Shown here one piece after another: positions 29,921 to 39,311 of a stretch of 46,123 nucleotides of DNA. Each line of letters begins with the position of its first letter. The stretch's first letter is position 1. Below the pieces are notes generated by a model that saw nothing but the letters and a program-made list of their open reading frames with translations, did not search any database and was not told the origin of the DNA. Made by a program: the position numbers and the translations under genes. The stretch is from IMG/VR virus record IMGVR_UViG_3300031857_000360, positions 1 to 46,123 of that record; one strand, given 5' to 3'. This DNA comes from a virus.

Positions 29921-32900
29921 ATGCCAGAGCAAATCCCACAACTGGACGAAGACGGATTCCCCGCGTTTGAGCCGGTGCGTATTTACGATGCACCGGCCAC
30001 GATCCTCACTCAAATTGCAGATGGAGAGGGATCCCTTGGTCGTGCCATTCGTACGATCATGGCGCAGGAGTCCTTGAGTCCTGCAGAACGAGACTCTTAT
30101 GCCACTCGTTTGAAGAGGTCATATGGGGGCAACCCTTTGGCAGATCTTGCCATTGACTTGGGAACCAATCCCCTCGTTTGGTTGTTGGCTACGGTATCGC
30201 CCATTGGCAAGAAGCAGTTCCTTGCTTCAGAGGGCCGACTTCTTGCAGGCATGTCCGACATGCGCAAGGGTGGCTTTACCAATCGTCAGTTCGTGAAGAT
30301 TGCAGAGAGCTTGCGTACCTTGGGTGGCGTTGGACTTATCAGTGCCACCGAGACACAGGCGCCATCCATCATCGTGCAGGCCATGCAGAGCCGCCTGCAA
30401 AAGTTCCAGAAGGAAGAGGCGAGGATCATCGGTCCCGCTCGTGCTCGCCTTCTGAAGAAGCTTGGCATTGACGACTTTGATCCATCGCGAAGCAATGACC
30501 CACTGCTTCGAGAGCTGAACGTACAGCTGCATTACTGGGGGTCAGGCCATGCCGACAAGGCAACCTACAACCTGCCCAATGTGTTTGACACGGTGGCAGC
30601 CAAGGTCCGTAGTGCTCGTGTCGAGGCAAAGACGGGAGCCAAGATCTTCGATGGGCCTGAGAGTGGGTTGACCCTTCCACAGTCTGTCGTCAACGAACTG
30701 GAGAAGTCCAAGGTTGGACTGAAGCCTGGAGCTCGATTTGCTTTGGATGATGCTGAGTATGAGATTGTGGATGCAGTCCGAGTGGTCAACGAGTCCACGT
30801 TGGAGCAGGCCCGTCAGTTCTTCCCGAAGGCCAAGGCTGGAGAGAAGATGGGAGCCCACAAGTCGGCTGTCAAGTACGCGACTGTTGAGGACAACTTCAA
30901 CAATCTGCTTCACGTTGAGGGCTACGACCGAAATGCAATTCTGGAGTGGGCTCGAGACAACAACATTGAACGGGAGTTCTTGGAGTATGCCCAGGCTTCG
31001 GAGAAGCTACGCAACCACTTCAAGACTCGACTGTTTGGCAAGTTGAATCCTGATGGCAGTGTCCCCCCAACATTTACCTTGGACTCCGACAAGGTGCTGC
31101 GTATCTATTCCCAGTACCAGAAGACCCAGGGCAACCCCGAGATGTTGGCTGAACGCATTGCGCTTCAGGAAACCGTGGGGGGACAGTTCTTCGATGTGAT
31201 GGACAAGATCCTGCCAGGTTGGGTCAAGAAGGAAATCAGGAAGGGCAACTACCGAATTGACCGATCGCAGGTGGACGAGGTGCTTTCAAAGTACCTGACT
31301 CCCCAGTTGGATTCTCCCTACCTGTCTCGAAACACTGGTGTGCTGTTTGGCCGTGGAGAGATGGGTCGTCCAACTCCACTGGGCCCTACGCATACGGATG
31401 CCTTGATGCGTCGTCGTGAGCAGGGCCTGAGCTACGACGAAGTCAACGGCATTGTCTTGCCTCGAAGCAAGAAGGACCTGTTCTACAACCCGGAGGATCT
31501 GCGAGTCCTTCAGGACCTTGCTAGTCGGTATGGTCCTCGAACGGACAAAGCAAAGGTCTTTGTGCCTGGAGGTGCGGTTGGTGATGGGCCGGTGGATCTG
31601 GGCAGGCTCATCAGTTCAACTGACGAGTCCATCCGAAAGGCTGTTGGTACCCAGCGACGTGTGTATGCGTTGAGCATGGACCATGAGCTTTCGATGCGTA
31701 AGTACATGCGTGACTCGCAGGCAATGATTACCCTGCATGCTCAAGCCATCCCCGACAACTTGTGGGGTGTGCTTGAGAAAGCCATCCGTACTCCGGCGAG
31801 GAAGCTGGCAGGCGCAGAGGGGCGAAAGCTTGCTGCAGACCCAGAAGCCTTGCGTGCACTGAAGGAACTTGGAGTACAGGAAGAGGACCTCAAATTCCTT
31901 GACACACAGTCAGGCACTGCACCGGAGGTGTTGACTGCGATTCCAGCACTGCAAGCACGGTGGGACGATCTGCAGAAGATGAAGTCCACACTGCCTGTCC
32001 TGAAGGGCAAGGCCCGTGACACGCTTGCTGCAAAGATTGTTGCGGCTGAGAAGAGGCTGGACAAGTTGGCGTCTGTTACGAGTCCTGACGATGTGACCTT
32101 GTTGAACAAGGCGATGCGTCGAGACATCAGCATGGCAGATGCTTTACGTATCACTCTTCCACGAGAAAGCCTTGAGGTGCAGGAGCACTTCAAGTTGCAC
32201 ACGCTCCCATCCTTGTTTGGTGGTGCCAAGCCGGCTTCGTTGGTGTCGCTGCGTGGTGCACAGCATGCTCGGCAGTTGGCCGGTCGATTTGCTGACACGG
32301 GCATGGCCAAATGGTTGGAAACCAATGGTGGCCAGATTGGCAAGGACATGGTGCGTACGGCTCGTGACTACTCCACAAAGTCGGGGTACGAACTGGATGC
32401 CGCATACCGAGCCAGTGGACTCACTGGCTACCTGTACGCAACCCACCTTGGTTTCAACGTGGTGTCTGCAATGTGGAACGCCATGCAGCCTTTCCAGTGG
32501 GCGACCACCTGGATGGGGGGACGTGAGGTCCTGTCAGCGTACGGCACTGCACTCAAGCAGTTGGGTTCCTATACCAAGGAGAGAGTGACAAAGTACGGTG
32601 TTGGACCTTTGGATCCTCACATCCGTCAGCAGCTGTGGAACAAGCACATCCGTACCTCAAACTTGTTTGGTCGAGACCTGCTTGGTCTTACGGATGACAT
32701 TGTTTCATCCATGGACAGTGCTGCCATCTCGCAGCCTCTGCAGACCAAGCCGAATCTCTTCAAGTACCTGACTGTGGACGCGCCCCTCAAGCTGTTCCAG
32801 AAGGCAGAAGAGCTGAACCGCATCGTCATCGCCGAAGCTGGACTCAAGTGGTATGAGCGTATGCAGCGTGAGAGTGGCCTGCGTATGTCAATGAATGAAG

Positions 32901-33970
32901 TGCTGGACCAGGTGCAGGTCATGCAGTCCCTGGTGAACTTCAGTCCAAGTCCTACCACGCAGCTTCAGATGTTCCAGCGTGGGTTCCTAGCAAACCCCAT
33001 GATGCGGATGTTCATGCAGTATCCCCTGCGTTCCGTGTCGAACGTGCTTGTTGGACAGCAACTGGGTGGAGGCGTTCGAGAGTTTGGCGTTGGACCTCTA
33101 AAGACCGAGATCCCAGCGTTCATCGGTGACCTCTCCCGCATGTTTGGTACGGGTGCAGTCATCTACGAAATCGGCAAGAACGTCCTGAACCTTGATCTCA
33201 CTTCAGGCTTGGGTGCTGCAGCCGTGACGCAGCTTCCTGGTCAGATTGCCATTGGAAACCTGCCGCTGCCACCCACGGTGGACATCCCTGTCAAGTTGCT
33301 GAAGGGCATAGCGACACAGGACATGGACCAGTTCCGACAGGCAGCATTCCGACTGCTACCTGGTGGCCTTGCCCTGCAGAAGACTCTTGGCGTGTTGCCT
33401 GAGATCCCAGGTATTGGAGGCTCCTACGGGATCGTCCAGTCGCAGTACGCTGACTGGTCAAACAAGAATGAACAGGGCCTAGTGCCTGTGTACCAAAGCG
33501 ACGGCACACTTCAGGGGTTCCAGTCTCCGCTGGAGCTTGTGATGCGTGGCATCGGTGCCGACTTCAAGAAGCACCAGTCACCTCAGGAAGCAACGAAGTT
33601 CCTGCTGGCCAACCGCGCTCAGATGGTCGAGTTGCGTCGCCGCTACAAGGACGCGGTGCTTGGCAACAACATGAGTCTGGCCATGAACATCGAGGGCGAA
33701 TACCGCAAGCGCTACGGCGTACCCATGACCGTGAAGCCTGGGGAGTGGGACCGAGCAGTGTTCATGCGTGAAGCATCGGTCAGCGAGCGCATGCTGGACA
33801 CCATGCCATCAGATGTACGCGGTATCTACCAGCAGTCTCTTGAAGGCGCAGCCTTTGCACCGGCGATGGGACTACCCGTGGGGGGACTGTCGCAAGGTGA
33901 GACTGCTAAGCAGCGTGCGTCAATCCGAGGATTCAACGTCGATGTCGTCAACCCCGCCGAGGGGCAGTAG
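29921..33970 (+). CDS. Giant virion protein, probably internal/ejected
   Basis: At 1349 residues this is the largest protein in the window. It is helical and Lys/Arg/Glu-rich for most of its length, with hydrophobic parts at about residues 830-865 (YLYATHLGFNVVSAMW) and 1065-1115 (ALL/GAAAVTQLPGQIAIGN-type segments). I see no confident lytic transglycosylase or peptidase motif. Large helical proteins at the end of podovirus late operons are usually ejected to build the DNA channel. The ATG at 29921 has no ribosome binding site and starts right after the terminator T tract. Its 3' end overlaps the convergent gene by 51 bases. Confidence 0.7.
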   Translation: MPEQIPQLDEDGFPAFEPVRIYDAPATILTQIADGEGSLGRAIRTIMAQESLSPAERDSYATRLKRSYGGNPLADLAIDLGTNPLVWLLATVSPIGKKQFLASEGRLLAGMSDMRKGGFTNRQFVKIAESLRTLGGVGLISATETQAPSIIVQAMQSRLQKFQKEEARIIGPARARLLKKLGIDDFDPSRSNDPLLRELNVQLHYWGSGHADKATYNLPNVFDTVAAKVRSARVEAKTGAKIFDGPESGLTLPQSVVNELEKSKVGLKPGARFALDDAEYEIVDAVRVVNESTLEQARQFFPKAKAGEKMGAHKSAVKYATVEDNFNNLLHVEGYDRNAILEWARDNNIEREFLEYAQASEKLRNHFKTRLFGKLNPDGSVPPTFTLDSDKVLRIYSQYQKTQGNPEMLAERIALQETVGGQFFDVMDKILPGWVKKEIRKGNYRIDRSQVDEVLSKYLTPQLDSPYLSRNTGVLFGRGEMGRPTPLGPTHTDALMRRREQGLSYDEVNGIVLPRSKKDLFYNPEDLRVLQDLASRYGPRTDKAKVFVPGGAVGDGPVDLGRLISSTDESIRKAVGTQRRVYALSMDHELSMRKYMRDSQAMITLHAQAIPDNLWGVLEKAIRTPARKLAGAEGRKLAADPEALRALKELGVQEEDLKFLDTQSGTAPEVLTAIPALQARWDDLQKMKSTLPVLKGKARDTLAAKIVAAEKRLDKLASVTSPDDVTLLNKAMRRDISMADALRITLPRESLEVQEHFKLHTLPSLFGGAKPASLVSLRGAQHARQLAGRFADTGMAKWLETNGGQIGKDMVRTARDYSTKSGYELDAAYRASGLTGYLYATHLGFNVVSAMWNAMQPFQWATTWMGGREVLSAYGTALKQLGSYTKERVTKYGVGPLDPHIRQQLWNKHIRTSNLFGRDLLGLTDDIVSSMDSAAISQPLQTKPNLFKYLTVDAPLKLFQKAEELNRIVIAEAGLKWYERMQRESGLRMSMNEVLDQVQVMQSLVNFSPSPTTQLQMFQRGFLANPMMRMFMQYPLRSVSNVLVGQQLGGGVREFGVGPLKTEIPAFIGDLSRMFGTGAVIYEIGKNVLNLDLTSGLGAAAVTQLPGQIAIGNLPLPPTVDIPVKLLKGIATQDMDQFRQAAFRLLPGGLALQKTLGVLPEIPGIGGSYGIVQSQYADWSNKNEQGLVPVYQSDGTLQGFQSPLELVMRGIGADFKKHQSPQEATKFLLANRAQMVELRRRYKDAVLGNNMSLAMNIEGEYRKRYGVPMTVKPGEWDRAVFMREASVSERMLDTMPSDVRGIYQQSLEGAAFAPAMGLPVGGLSQGETAKQRASIRGFNVDVVNPAEGQ

Positions 33971-34387
33971 CGGCAGGTCCTTCATGTCCCACGCGCCCAT
34001 GGCGTAGGACACAACTTCCTCTGCACGCAGACGCTCGACCCAGTGCATGAACGAGGATCCACGATCCGGCTCGTCCGGCTGTTCTTCACGCCACCGCCGG
34101 TACAGCATGGACACGGTGCTGAGGATCAACCCGGCCTCCTCCACCCGTAGGGTGTGGAGCGCTTCCAGCACACGGATGCGTTCGGCAAAGCGATTGACCA
34201 TACGCTCCAGCATGTCAGCGTGGGCCTGCAGCTCACCCTTCTTCTGGACAGGGCGTGCTGGGGAGCGGGGGCCACCATTGACTCGGTGCCTGTATTGTTC
34301 CCTCGATGACCGCATCTTCTTGGAGTCTAACGGCTGGATAACGGTTTGTGCATAGGCACTGTTGATTTCAATGTTGATCTGGGTCAT
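33920..34387 (-). CDS. Unknown helical protein, last gene of the minus-strand region
   Basis: The 155-residue product is basic at first (KKMRSSREQYRHRVNGG), then has a long helix (ADMLERMVNRFAERIRVLEA) and an acidic C terminus. It starts at an ATGA overlap with the stop of the preceding leftward gene, which fixes the start in the absence of a ribosome binding site. Its 3' end overlaps the convergent late gene by 51 bases. It may be a coiled-coil regulator or assembly factor; no family is recognised. Confidence 0.65.
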   Translation of the reverse strand: MTQINIEINSAYAQTVIQPLDSKKMRSSREQYRHRVNGGPRSPARPVQKKGELQAHADMLERMVNRFAERIRVLEALHTLRVEEAGLILSTVSMLYRRWREEQPDEPDRGSSFMHWVERLRAEEVVSYAMGAWDMKDLPLLPLGGVDDIDVESSD

Positions 34388-34872
34388 ATACGATACCAAA
34401 ACTGGAACTTGGATGCGTCCTCGGTAGCCCGCGCAGACCACCGGATGGCACGAGGGGAAAGTCGTAGGCCCGATCCCAAGACGCCATCCGTAGCGTCCCG
34501 GATCTGGGCTGGAACCTGGAAGGTCGCAACTCGCCAGAAGCCCCCTTCCAGGAAGGCAGTAAAGTCCAGACTTGGCGCCAGACGCACCAGGCTGCCCTTG
34601 GTTGGCTCCGACACGTCCAACCACCCCTCCACCGTCTGCTGGGAGGGGGCCCCGTGGAGGGCATCCCAGGACGCCACAAGCCACTGGGAGCGTCCCCCCA
34701 GCGAGTGGGGGCCTTCCCATAGGTCAAGGGCGCACCGGCTGCGGTGGAGGCACCGGCGGGGGGAGGTGGGGACGGGGGGCACAGGACACTCGCGGGAGTT
34801 CCGCATGGTGGTCCAGAACCTCACGGCCCGGGGATTCCGGGCGTCAGGACGGATCAACTGAATGTGGGCCAA
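34384..34872 (-). CDS. Unknown 162-residue Arg-rich protein
   Basis: The reading frame ends with WYRI and a TGA that overlaps the next gene's ATG, a typical coupled pair, which is the main reason to accept it. The product has Trp-rich segments (SQWLVASWDALHG, EGGFWRVATFQV). The start is uncertain: TTG 34872 follows GGAAGC, while ATG 34806 is an alternative. It begins just after a terminator that would separate it from the SSB-like gene. The function is unknown. Confidence 0.5.
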   Translation of the reverse strand: MAHIQLIRPDARNPRAVRFWTTMRNSRECPVPPVPTSPRRCLHRSRCALDLWEGPHSLGGRSQWLVASWDALHGAPSQQTVEGWLDVSEPTKGSLVRLAPSLDFTAFLEGGFWRVATFQVPAQIRDATDGVLGSGLRLSPRAIRWSARATEDASKFQFWYRI

Positions 34873-34906
34873 GCCGCTTCCGGCATGGCGCCACCTAGAA
34901 ACAGAA

Positions 34907-34940
34907 GCCCCCTGGGTACCGGTCGGGTGACCCAGGGGGC
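34907..34940 (-). terminator. Intrinsic terminator after the SSB-like gene
   Basis: GCCCCCTGGGT (34907-34917) pairs perfectly over 11 bp with ACCCAGGGGGC (34930-34940). On the minus strand it is followed by TTCTGTTTCT. It would end or attenuate leftward transcripts before the last two genes. Confidence 0.75.
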
Positions 34941-35008
34941 GATCGTGGGGGGACGATTGTTCGCCATGGTAGTGACTGCTTCCCACAGGGCAAGTCATGG
35001 CGGTGATG

Positions 35009-35533
35009 TCAGGCGAGGCTGAGCGGCGACACCAGGAACTCCTTGAAGTACTTGGTGCCGGGCTTGACCTTGGACTCGTCGTAACGGCAGCGGCACTTGA
35101 CCGGGATCACGTTGCCGTTGTTGATGCGCTCCTGGATGGTCTGCATAGCGACCTGCAGGTTCTCGGGACGACGACCCAGCAGGGTGGTCAGGTGACCCTT
35201 GAGACGCTCCAGCTCGATACGGTTGCGGGTCTTGGCACCCTCGTCCGTCAGCTGAGTCGGGTCAGCTGGGAGGTTGAAACGGGCACCCGTAAAGCTGCGA
35301 GGCTCGGGGCTGCCCGGATCTTCGACCATCTGGTACTGAAAGGTGACGTCGATGGACGGGAACATCTGGCCGTCCTTCTGCTTGAAGTCACCCTCCTCAA
35401 TGCTCATGCCCGTGACGAGCACAGCATGGTCACCGGCATCGGGACGCCAGCCAGCACCCGATCCCTCGGTGTTGGCCTCGACCGAGGCAAAGGAGGCGTT
35501 GTAGTTCGCGAACATGGTTGACTTGATAGTCAT
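35009..35533 (-). CDS. Single-stranded DNA-binding-like protein (DUF669-type)
   Basis: The 174-residue protein begins MTIKSTMFANYNASFASVEA and contains a beta-rich part (HAVLVTGMSIEEGDFKQKDG, then FPSIDVTFQYQM) consistent with an OB-like DNA-binding fold. A helical part with an Arg-rich segment follows. DUF669-type SSB-like proteins are commonly encoded next to AAA_24 recombination ATPases, as here. ATG 35533 has GAAAGG about nine bases upstream. The 107 bases before it hold two short G/C stems (GGTGGG/CCCACC and ACCCCC/GGGGGT), possibly attenuators. Confidence 0.6.
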   Translation of the reverse strand: MTIKSTMFANYNASFASVEANTEGSGAGWRPDAGDHAVLVTGMSIEEGDFKQKDGQMFPSIDVTFQYQMVEDPGSPEPRSFTGARFNLPADPTQLTDEGAKTRNRIELERLKGHLTTLLGRRPENLQVAMQTIQERINNGNVIPVKCRCRYDESKVKPGTKYFKEFLVSPLSLA

Positions 35534-35640
35534 GGCAGTAAGCCTTTCGTAAAAGGAAATGGAATGGAGTGAGACACGGAACGAAAATTGGAAGGCGGAG
35601 GTGGGACACCGTCGAGGGCCCACCCCCACCCTTCCGGGGG

Positions 35641-36546
35641 TCAGGGAGTGTTGGCGGTCTTGTAGGCCTCTTCGAACAGAGACCACGGATCTGCTGCACC
35701 TGTGACGTCGATGTCGGACATCGGCTTCAGGGTGCGGGTACGGATGAGTCGCAGGTAGCGGGGATCACGGAACGCGATCGTACGAGTGATCGTCTGCTTG
35801 GACACAGTTCGATTCTGTGTCACCTGCTTCCCGGCCACGGTGACGACTGTTGGTTCCAGGGTGGTGACTTCGCGCACTTCTGATCGCATGGGTGCAATGA
35901 TTTCAACCACCTTGGACAGACGCTCCCGTAGGCCGGGAGGCAGAGACAGGTAGTGCTCCTCTACCTTGGATCCTTCGCCGATCTCGACCCAGTCGCGCGA
36001 CAGGTGGGCGAGCAGCCACACACCATAGCCATGCGATCGCAGCCTGTGGGCCACGTCGATGACGGTGTCGTAGAGTCGCTCCCATGCAGCGGGACCGTGC
36101 GCCTGCTCGAACAACTCCTTGCCCATGGTGCGAGCGACCCATGGCTTGAGCAGACGGATCATCGGAATCATCGTGTCGATCACAACCATCGACGGACGCT
36201 CGTCGCCGTTCTTGGCCATGTCGCACAGCTGCTTGATCTTCGCTTCGACGTGATCCCACGTCATGATGAGCGGCTTGCCATCCACATCAATGGGCCGACC
36301 ATCAGCACCGATGCCTGGCCACACCACACACTTGGCGTGGGGGGACACCGTGGATGAGAGATCGAGGTTGATGACGAAGGCATCGGGGCAGGACTGGAAC
36401 AGATAGGACTTGCCGCTGTTCTGCTCACCGACGATCATGCCGAACAAGTTGCGAAGCGAGTAAAGACCGGGGCCTCCTTGGAAGCCGAGGTTCTTATACG
36501 CACGGACTGGCGATGTGCCAGCCGACGTTGTCTGATGGATGCTCAT
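35641..36546 (-). CDS. RecA-like AAA_24 ATPase (Sak4-like)
   Basis: The 301-residue protein has a Walker A motif GEQNSGKS (residues 40-47) and a Walker B strand SMVVIDTM (Asp 124), followed by a sensor strand (GYGVWLLAHLSRDW). This is the RecA-core, AAA_24 or Sak4-like layout of phage recombination ATPases that work with an SSB and a nuclease, both of which are neighbours here. Length is normal for the family. The start ATG overlaps the previous gene's stop (CAATGAGC). Confidence 0.8.
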   Translation of the reverse strand: MSIHQTTSAGTSPVRAYKNLGFQGGPGLYSLRNLFGMIVGEQNSGKSYLFQSCPDAFVINLDLSSTVSPHAKCVVWPGIGADGRPIDVDGKPLIMTWDHVEAKIKQLCDMAKNGDERPSMVVIDTMIPMIRLLKPWVARTMGKELFEQAHGPAAWERLYDTVIDVAHRLRSHGYGVWLLAHLSRDWVEIGEGSKVEEHYLSLPPGLRERLSKVVEIIAPMRSEVREVTTLEPTVVTVAGKQVTQNRTVSKQTITRTIAFRDPRYLRLIRTRTLKPMSDIDVTGAADPWSLFEEAYKTANTP

Positions 36547-36974
36547 TGGAATCCTCCTGAGTTGCGTGCAATCTCACCGAACGCATCACCGAAACCACGA
36601 GAGCGATTGAAGTCGAAACGCTCTTCGTTGTCAAATCGAACTTCTTCCTCGGGCTCCCCCACATCCGGGCGGGGGCCGACCCCGGCCCCGCCCGGGGTGG
36701 GGACACGGTCAGGCATCAGGCCTTCAACTTGCACAGTCTTGCGGAACGCGATGCCGAGGATCTCCAACCACGCATTGAACGTGGAGAAAGAGACGGTGCT
36801 CTGCGTCGTCTTCTTGAACGCGGCATGCAGCAGCGACTTGTTGGTGATGCTACTGTCAAGTTGGATCAACGAAGCCAACTCAGGCTTGATGATCTTGTGC
36901 AGCACGTCGGGCAAGAGGGTGCCGAACTCGCTGCGCTGGAGCTTGGATGGCTCCGGGTAGGGGTCATTGGGCAT
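36543..36974 (-). CDS. Unknown 143-residue protein of the recombination cluster
   Basis: The N-terminal two thirds are helical (LHKIIKPELASLIQLDSSIT, FSTFNAWLEILGIAFRK). The C-terminal third is acidic with Gly and Arg (EPEEEVRFDNEERFDF). An acidic tail is a feature of SSB-like partner proteins, but no OB fold is evident. AGGAG eight bases before ATG 36974 supports the start. It lies between the PD-(D/E)XK nuclease and the AAA_24 ATPase and overlaps both, suggesting a shared complex. Confidence 0.6.
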   Translation of the reverse strand: MPNDPYPEPSKLQRSEFGTLLPDVLHKIIKPELASLIQLDSSITNKSLLHAAFKKTTQSTVSFSTFNAWLEILGIAFRKTVQVEGLMPDRVPTPGGAGVGPRPDVGEPEEEVRFDNEERFDFNRSRGFGDAFGEIARNSGGFQ

Positions 36975-38226
36975 TGGTTGTCTCCTGAACAGGGTCACGA
37001 TCTGCCACGACAAAGCCTTCTTGCATGACGATATCGGGCCACTCCGAAACTGGACGCAACACGAATGGTGCGTATGTGTCCAGTGTACCAGTTCCGTGGA
37101 CTTCTGTGGGCCACGGATACTCATGTGGTTCAAGTGCAGCGATTCGCCACTTATTCACCGCACCCAGCCGGGCCAGGTACTGCTCGTTCCACTGGTGATC
37201 CAGCAGGGCGGTACCCGACGTGAAGGACAGGTCGATGACGGGCTCAGCCAGCCGGTCTCCAGCCATGTGGGCATAGTCCTTCTCGCCCTTGTACCACTGG
37301 CGGCACCGCTCCAGATAGTTCTCAATGCGAGGCTCACCCATATAGACCTTCTCGTTGCGAGGTTCGCCCTTCCGGGGCCCGCTCTTGAAGGGGGTGGTGT
37401 CGAGGGTGTAGTCCCGATCGGCCTGCCCAAACTGGATCGTGGGCTTCCTAATGATGGCGTGGAGCATGCCCCCCACGGATACATCGGAGGGCAGATCGTA
37501 CTGGGCCTGAATCAGTCCGGTCTGGATCGCTCGGTCAAGGATGGTCATGTAGTGCTGGGTCTGCGGCTCGATGGGGCAGGACGCCGCCCGAATGCGTGGG
37601 CTCAGGGCCGTAGTCTTATAGTCCACGATCCACAGGGAGTTCTGGGTGTGGTGGTACAGGAGCATGTCAGGCTGCATCACACAGGGCACCCGCTCCAGAC
37701 GCTTGTCGGGTAGGGTGATCTCCACTTGGATCTTGCACTCGCGGCAGATCAGGGTGAAGTTGGGATCCGTGAGGAACTCATGCAGCGTGCGTCCATTGGA
37801 CAGGGCCCCATTGATGGGCAGGTCCTTAGCGGTCATGGCCCATGCCCAAGCACAGGTGGCGTCCTGTTCTTCGGTAGCAAGGATCTCGCGGGTGCGCTGG
37901 TCACCCATTGCCAGTTCCTTGCACACGCCACGGATCTCATCCATGCGGGCTTCGAGTTTGGCCTGGTACCGAGCGTGGCTTTCATCACCCGTGAGTCCTG
38001 GCGCTAGAAGGATCTCAAGGGCGAGGTGGAACCACGTACCCTGCGAGAGGGCGACGCTGTAGCGCAGCGCTGGGACAAGGCCCAGCTTACGGGTGAGGTA
38101 GTAGTGGAACGGGGATCCGAGCGAACGGAAGTCGGACGAACGAATGGGGGGACGACGCTCAACCAGACCGTGCTGGGCGAGCAGATCGCGCGACCCCGTG
38201 GGGGTCGACCGGAACTCAGGCGGCAT
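36964..38226 (-). CDS. PD-(D/E)XK nuclease, RecB/Cas4-like
   Basis: The 420-residue protein has the nuclease core CVMQPDMLLYHHTQNSLWIV followed by DYKTT: Asp 187 and Asp 202-x-Lys 204, with an upstream GTWFHLALE containing the conserved His (67). The N-terminal helix with SSDFRSLGSPFHYYLTRK is typical of PD-(D/E)XK_1 exonucleases. It probably processes DNA ends for recombination together with the AAA_24 and SSB-like proteins. AAAGG seven bases before the ATG supports the start. Confidence 0.8.
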   Translation of the reverse strand: MPPEFRSTPTGSRDLLAQHGLVERRPPIRSSDFRSLGSPFHYYLTRKLGLVPALRYSVALSQGTWFHLALEILLAPGLTGDESHARYQAKLEARMDEIRGVCKELAMGDQRTREILATEEQDATCAWAWAMTAKDLPINGALSNGRTLHEFLTDPNFTLICRECKIQVEITLPDKRLERVPCVMQPDMLLYHHTQNSLWIVDYKTTALSPRIRAASCPIEPQTQHYMTILDRAIQTGLIQAQYDLPSDVSVGGMLHAIIRKPTIQFGQADRDYTLDTTPFKSGPRKGEPRNEKVYMGEPRIENYLERCRQWYKGEKDYAHMAGDRLAEPVIDLSFTSGTALLDHQWNEQYLARLGAVNKWRIAALEPHEYPWPTEVHGTGTLDTYAPFVLRPVSEWPDIVMQEGFVVADRDPVQETTNAQ

Positions 38227-38240
38227 GTTAAACCTTTCTC

Positions 38241-39311
38241 TTAGGACCAGAAAGCGCTGTCACCAAGTCCACCAGCACCGGCTGAGACTTGACCAGCAAA
38301 GACTTCAAGACTGAAAACTGGAGTGTCATCTGCTGTGTAGACGTGGTAGACGTAACTGCCATCAGTATACGTAAAGCCTCCGCCTTGGCCTTTCAGTTGG
38401 CTTCCTTCATAGCGAATGACAATCAAACCAGAACTGCCTGCACCACCATCAGTGGTGGTCGTTGTGCCCTTTCCACCGCCCCCTCCAGAACCGGTATTTG
38501 GTAGGGCATCTCGATTGACACGACCCAAGATCAAGTCTCCATGGCCGCCAATGTCAGACCCACCTTGACCAACATCCAATTCAGCTACAGCAATGTTATG
38601 ACGGCCACCACCGCCGCCACCAGCAACAAGGAAGCCCCAATGGTTTACCCCGGCTCCGCCATTTCCAGACTTAGTTGAACTGCCGTTGACACCTGCTGCA
38701 CTACGTCCGCCACCACCGCCTGCTGTGCTTGCACTAGCAGTTGCTGCGAAGTTATTACCACCTATGTAACCCCAGATCTCCCCCTCAAGATTGTTGGCCG
38801 CTCCTCCAAGACGAGAGACCGTAGCACCTGCGCCACCGCCTCCACTTGGTCCAGTTCCACCAGCTTGTGCTGTAGCTGTACCTGCACCACCTCGTCCACC
38901 TCGTCCACCACCTTCAACTGAAATGCCCCAAGTGTCATCGGCATTATTCAATGAGGATGCTACTCCAGTGCTTGCGTTTCCAGCGGAACCACCCGCTCCA
39001 CCTGCACCAACGTATACGTTGTAGAAAAAGGAGGACGGATCGCCATAGGCGTGGTCATCCAGGTTTAGGTTCACTGCAGAGAAGATTTTCACACCGCCAG
39101 CTCCGCCACCACCACCGGGGTGTCCTGCAGAACCACTACCTCCTCCGCCGCCACCTCCAACAAGCAGAACATCCACGTTCAAATTGGCTGGGGCTACACC
39201 ACTCCACACAGCAATGTTTGTGGTCGGCAGGGGCACAAGGCGATTCTGTTCATAGGTTGCACCTCGAAGTGTTACAGTGTTCGAACGAACACTTCGAATG
39301 CGAGCGCGCAT
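38241..39311 (-). CDS. Glycine-rich tail-fibre/adhesin-type protein
   Basis: The 356-residue protein has a beta-rich N-terminal part, then many poly-Gly and GGAGG segments (VLLVGGGGGGGSGS, GGGGAGG). The C terminus has SSGLIVIRYEG and YTDGSYVYHVYT. This is the glycine-rich domain type used in phage adhesins, where Gly-rich loops form polyglycine helices that contact the host. It is out of place in the replication region and more A/T-rich than its neighbours. The ATG at 39311 overlaps the previous stop (TAATG). Confidence 0.75.
   Translation of the reverse strand: MRARIRSVRSNTVTLRGATYEQNRLVPLPTTNIAVWSGVAPANLNVDVLLVGGGGGGGSGSAGHPGGGGGAGGVKIFSAVNLNLDDHAYGDPSSFFYNVYVGAGGAGGSAGNASTGVASSLNNADDTWGISVEGGGRGGRGGAGTATAQAGGTGPSGGGGAGATVSRLGGAANNLEGEIWGYIGGNNFAATASASTAGGGGGRSAAGVNGSSTKSGNGGAGVNHWGFLVAGGGGGGRHNIAVAELDVGQGGSDIGGHGDLILGRVNRDALPNTGSGGGGGKGTTTTTDGGAGSSGLIVIRYEGSQLKGQGGGFTYTDGSYVYHVYTADDTPVFSLEVFAGQVSAGAGGLGDSAFWS
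39276..39293. other. 18-bp perfect palindrome near the adhesin start
   Basis: AGTGTTCGAACGAACACT (39276-39293) is AGTGTTCG, AA, CGAACACT, about 20 bases inside the adhesin gene. It could be an operator, a recombination site or a chance feature of the Arg/Ser/Asn codons there. Confidence 0.45.

Noticed and set aside
35600-35641. Terminator between the AAA_24 and SSB-like genes
   Set aside because: The two stems are only 6 bp, one has a 13-base loop, and no T tract directly follows.
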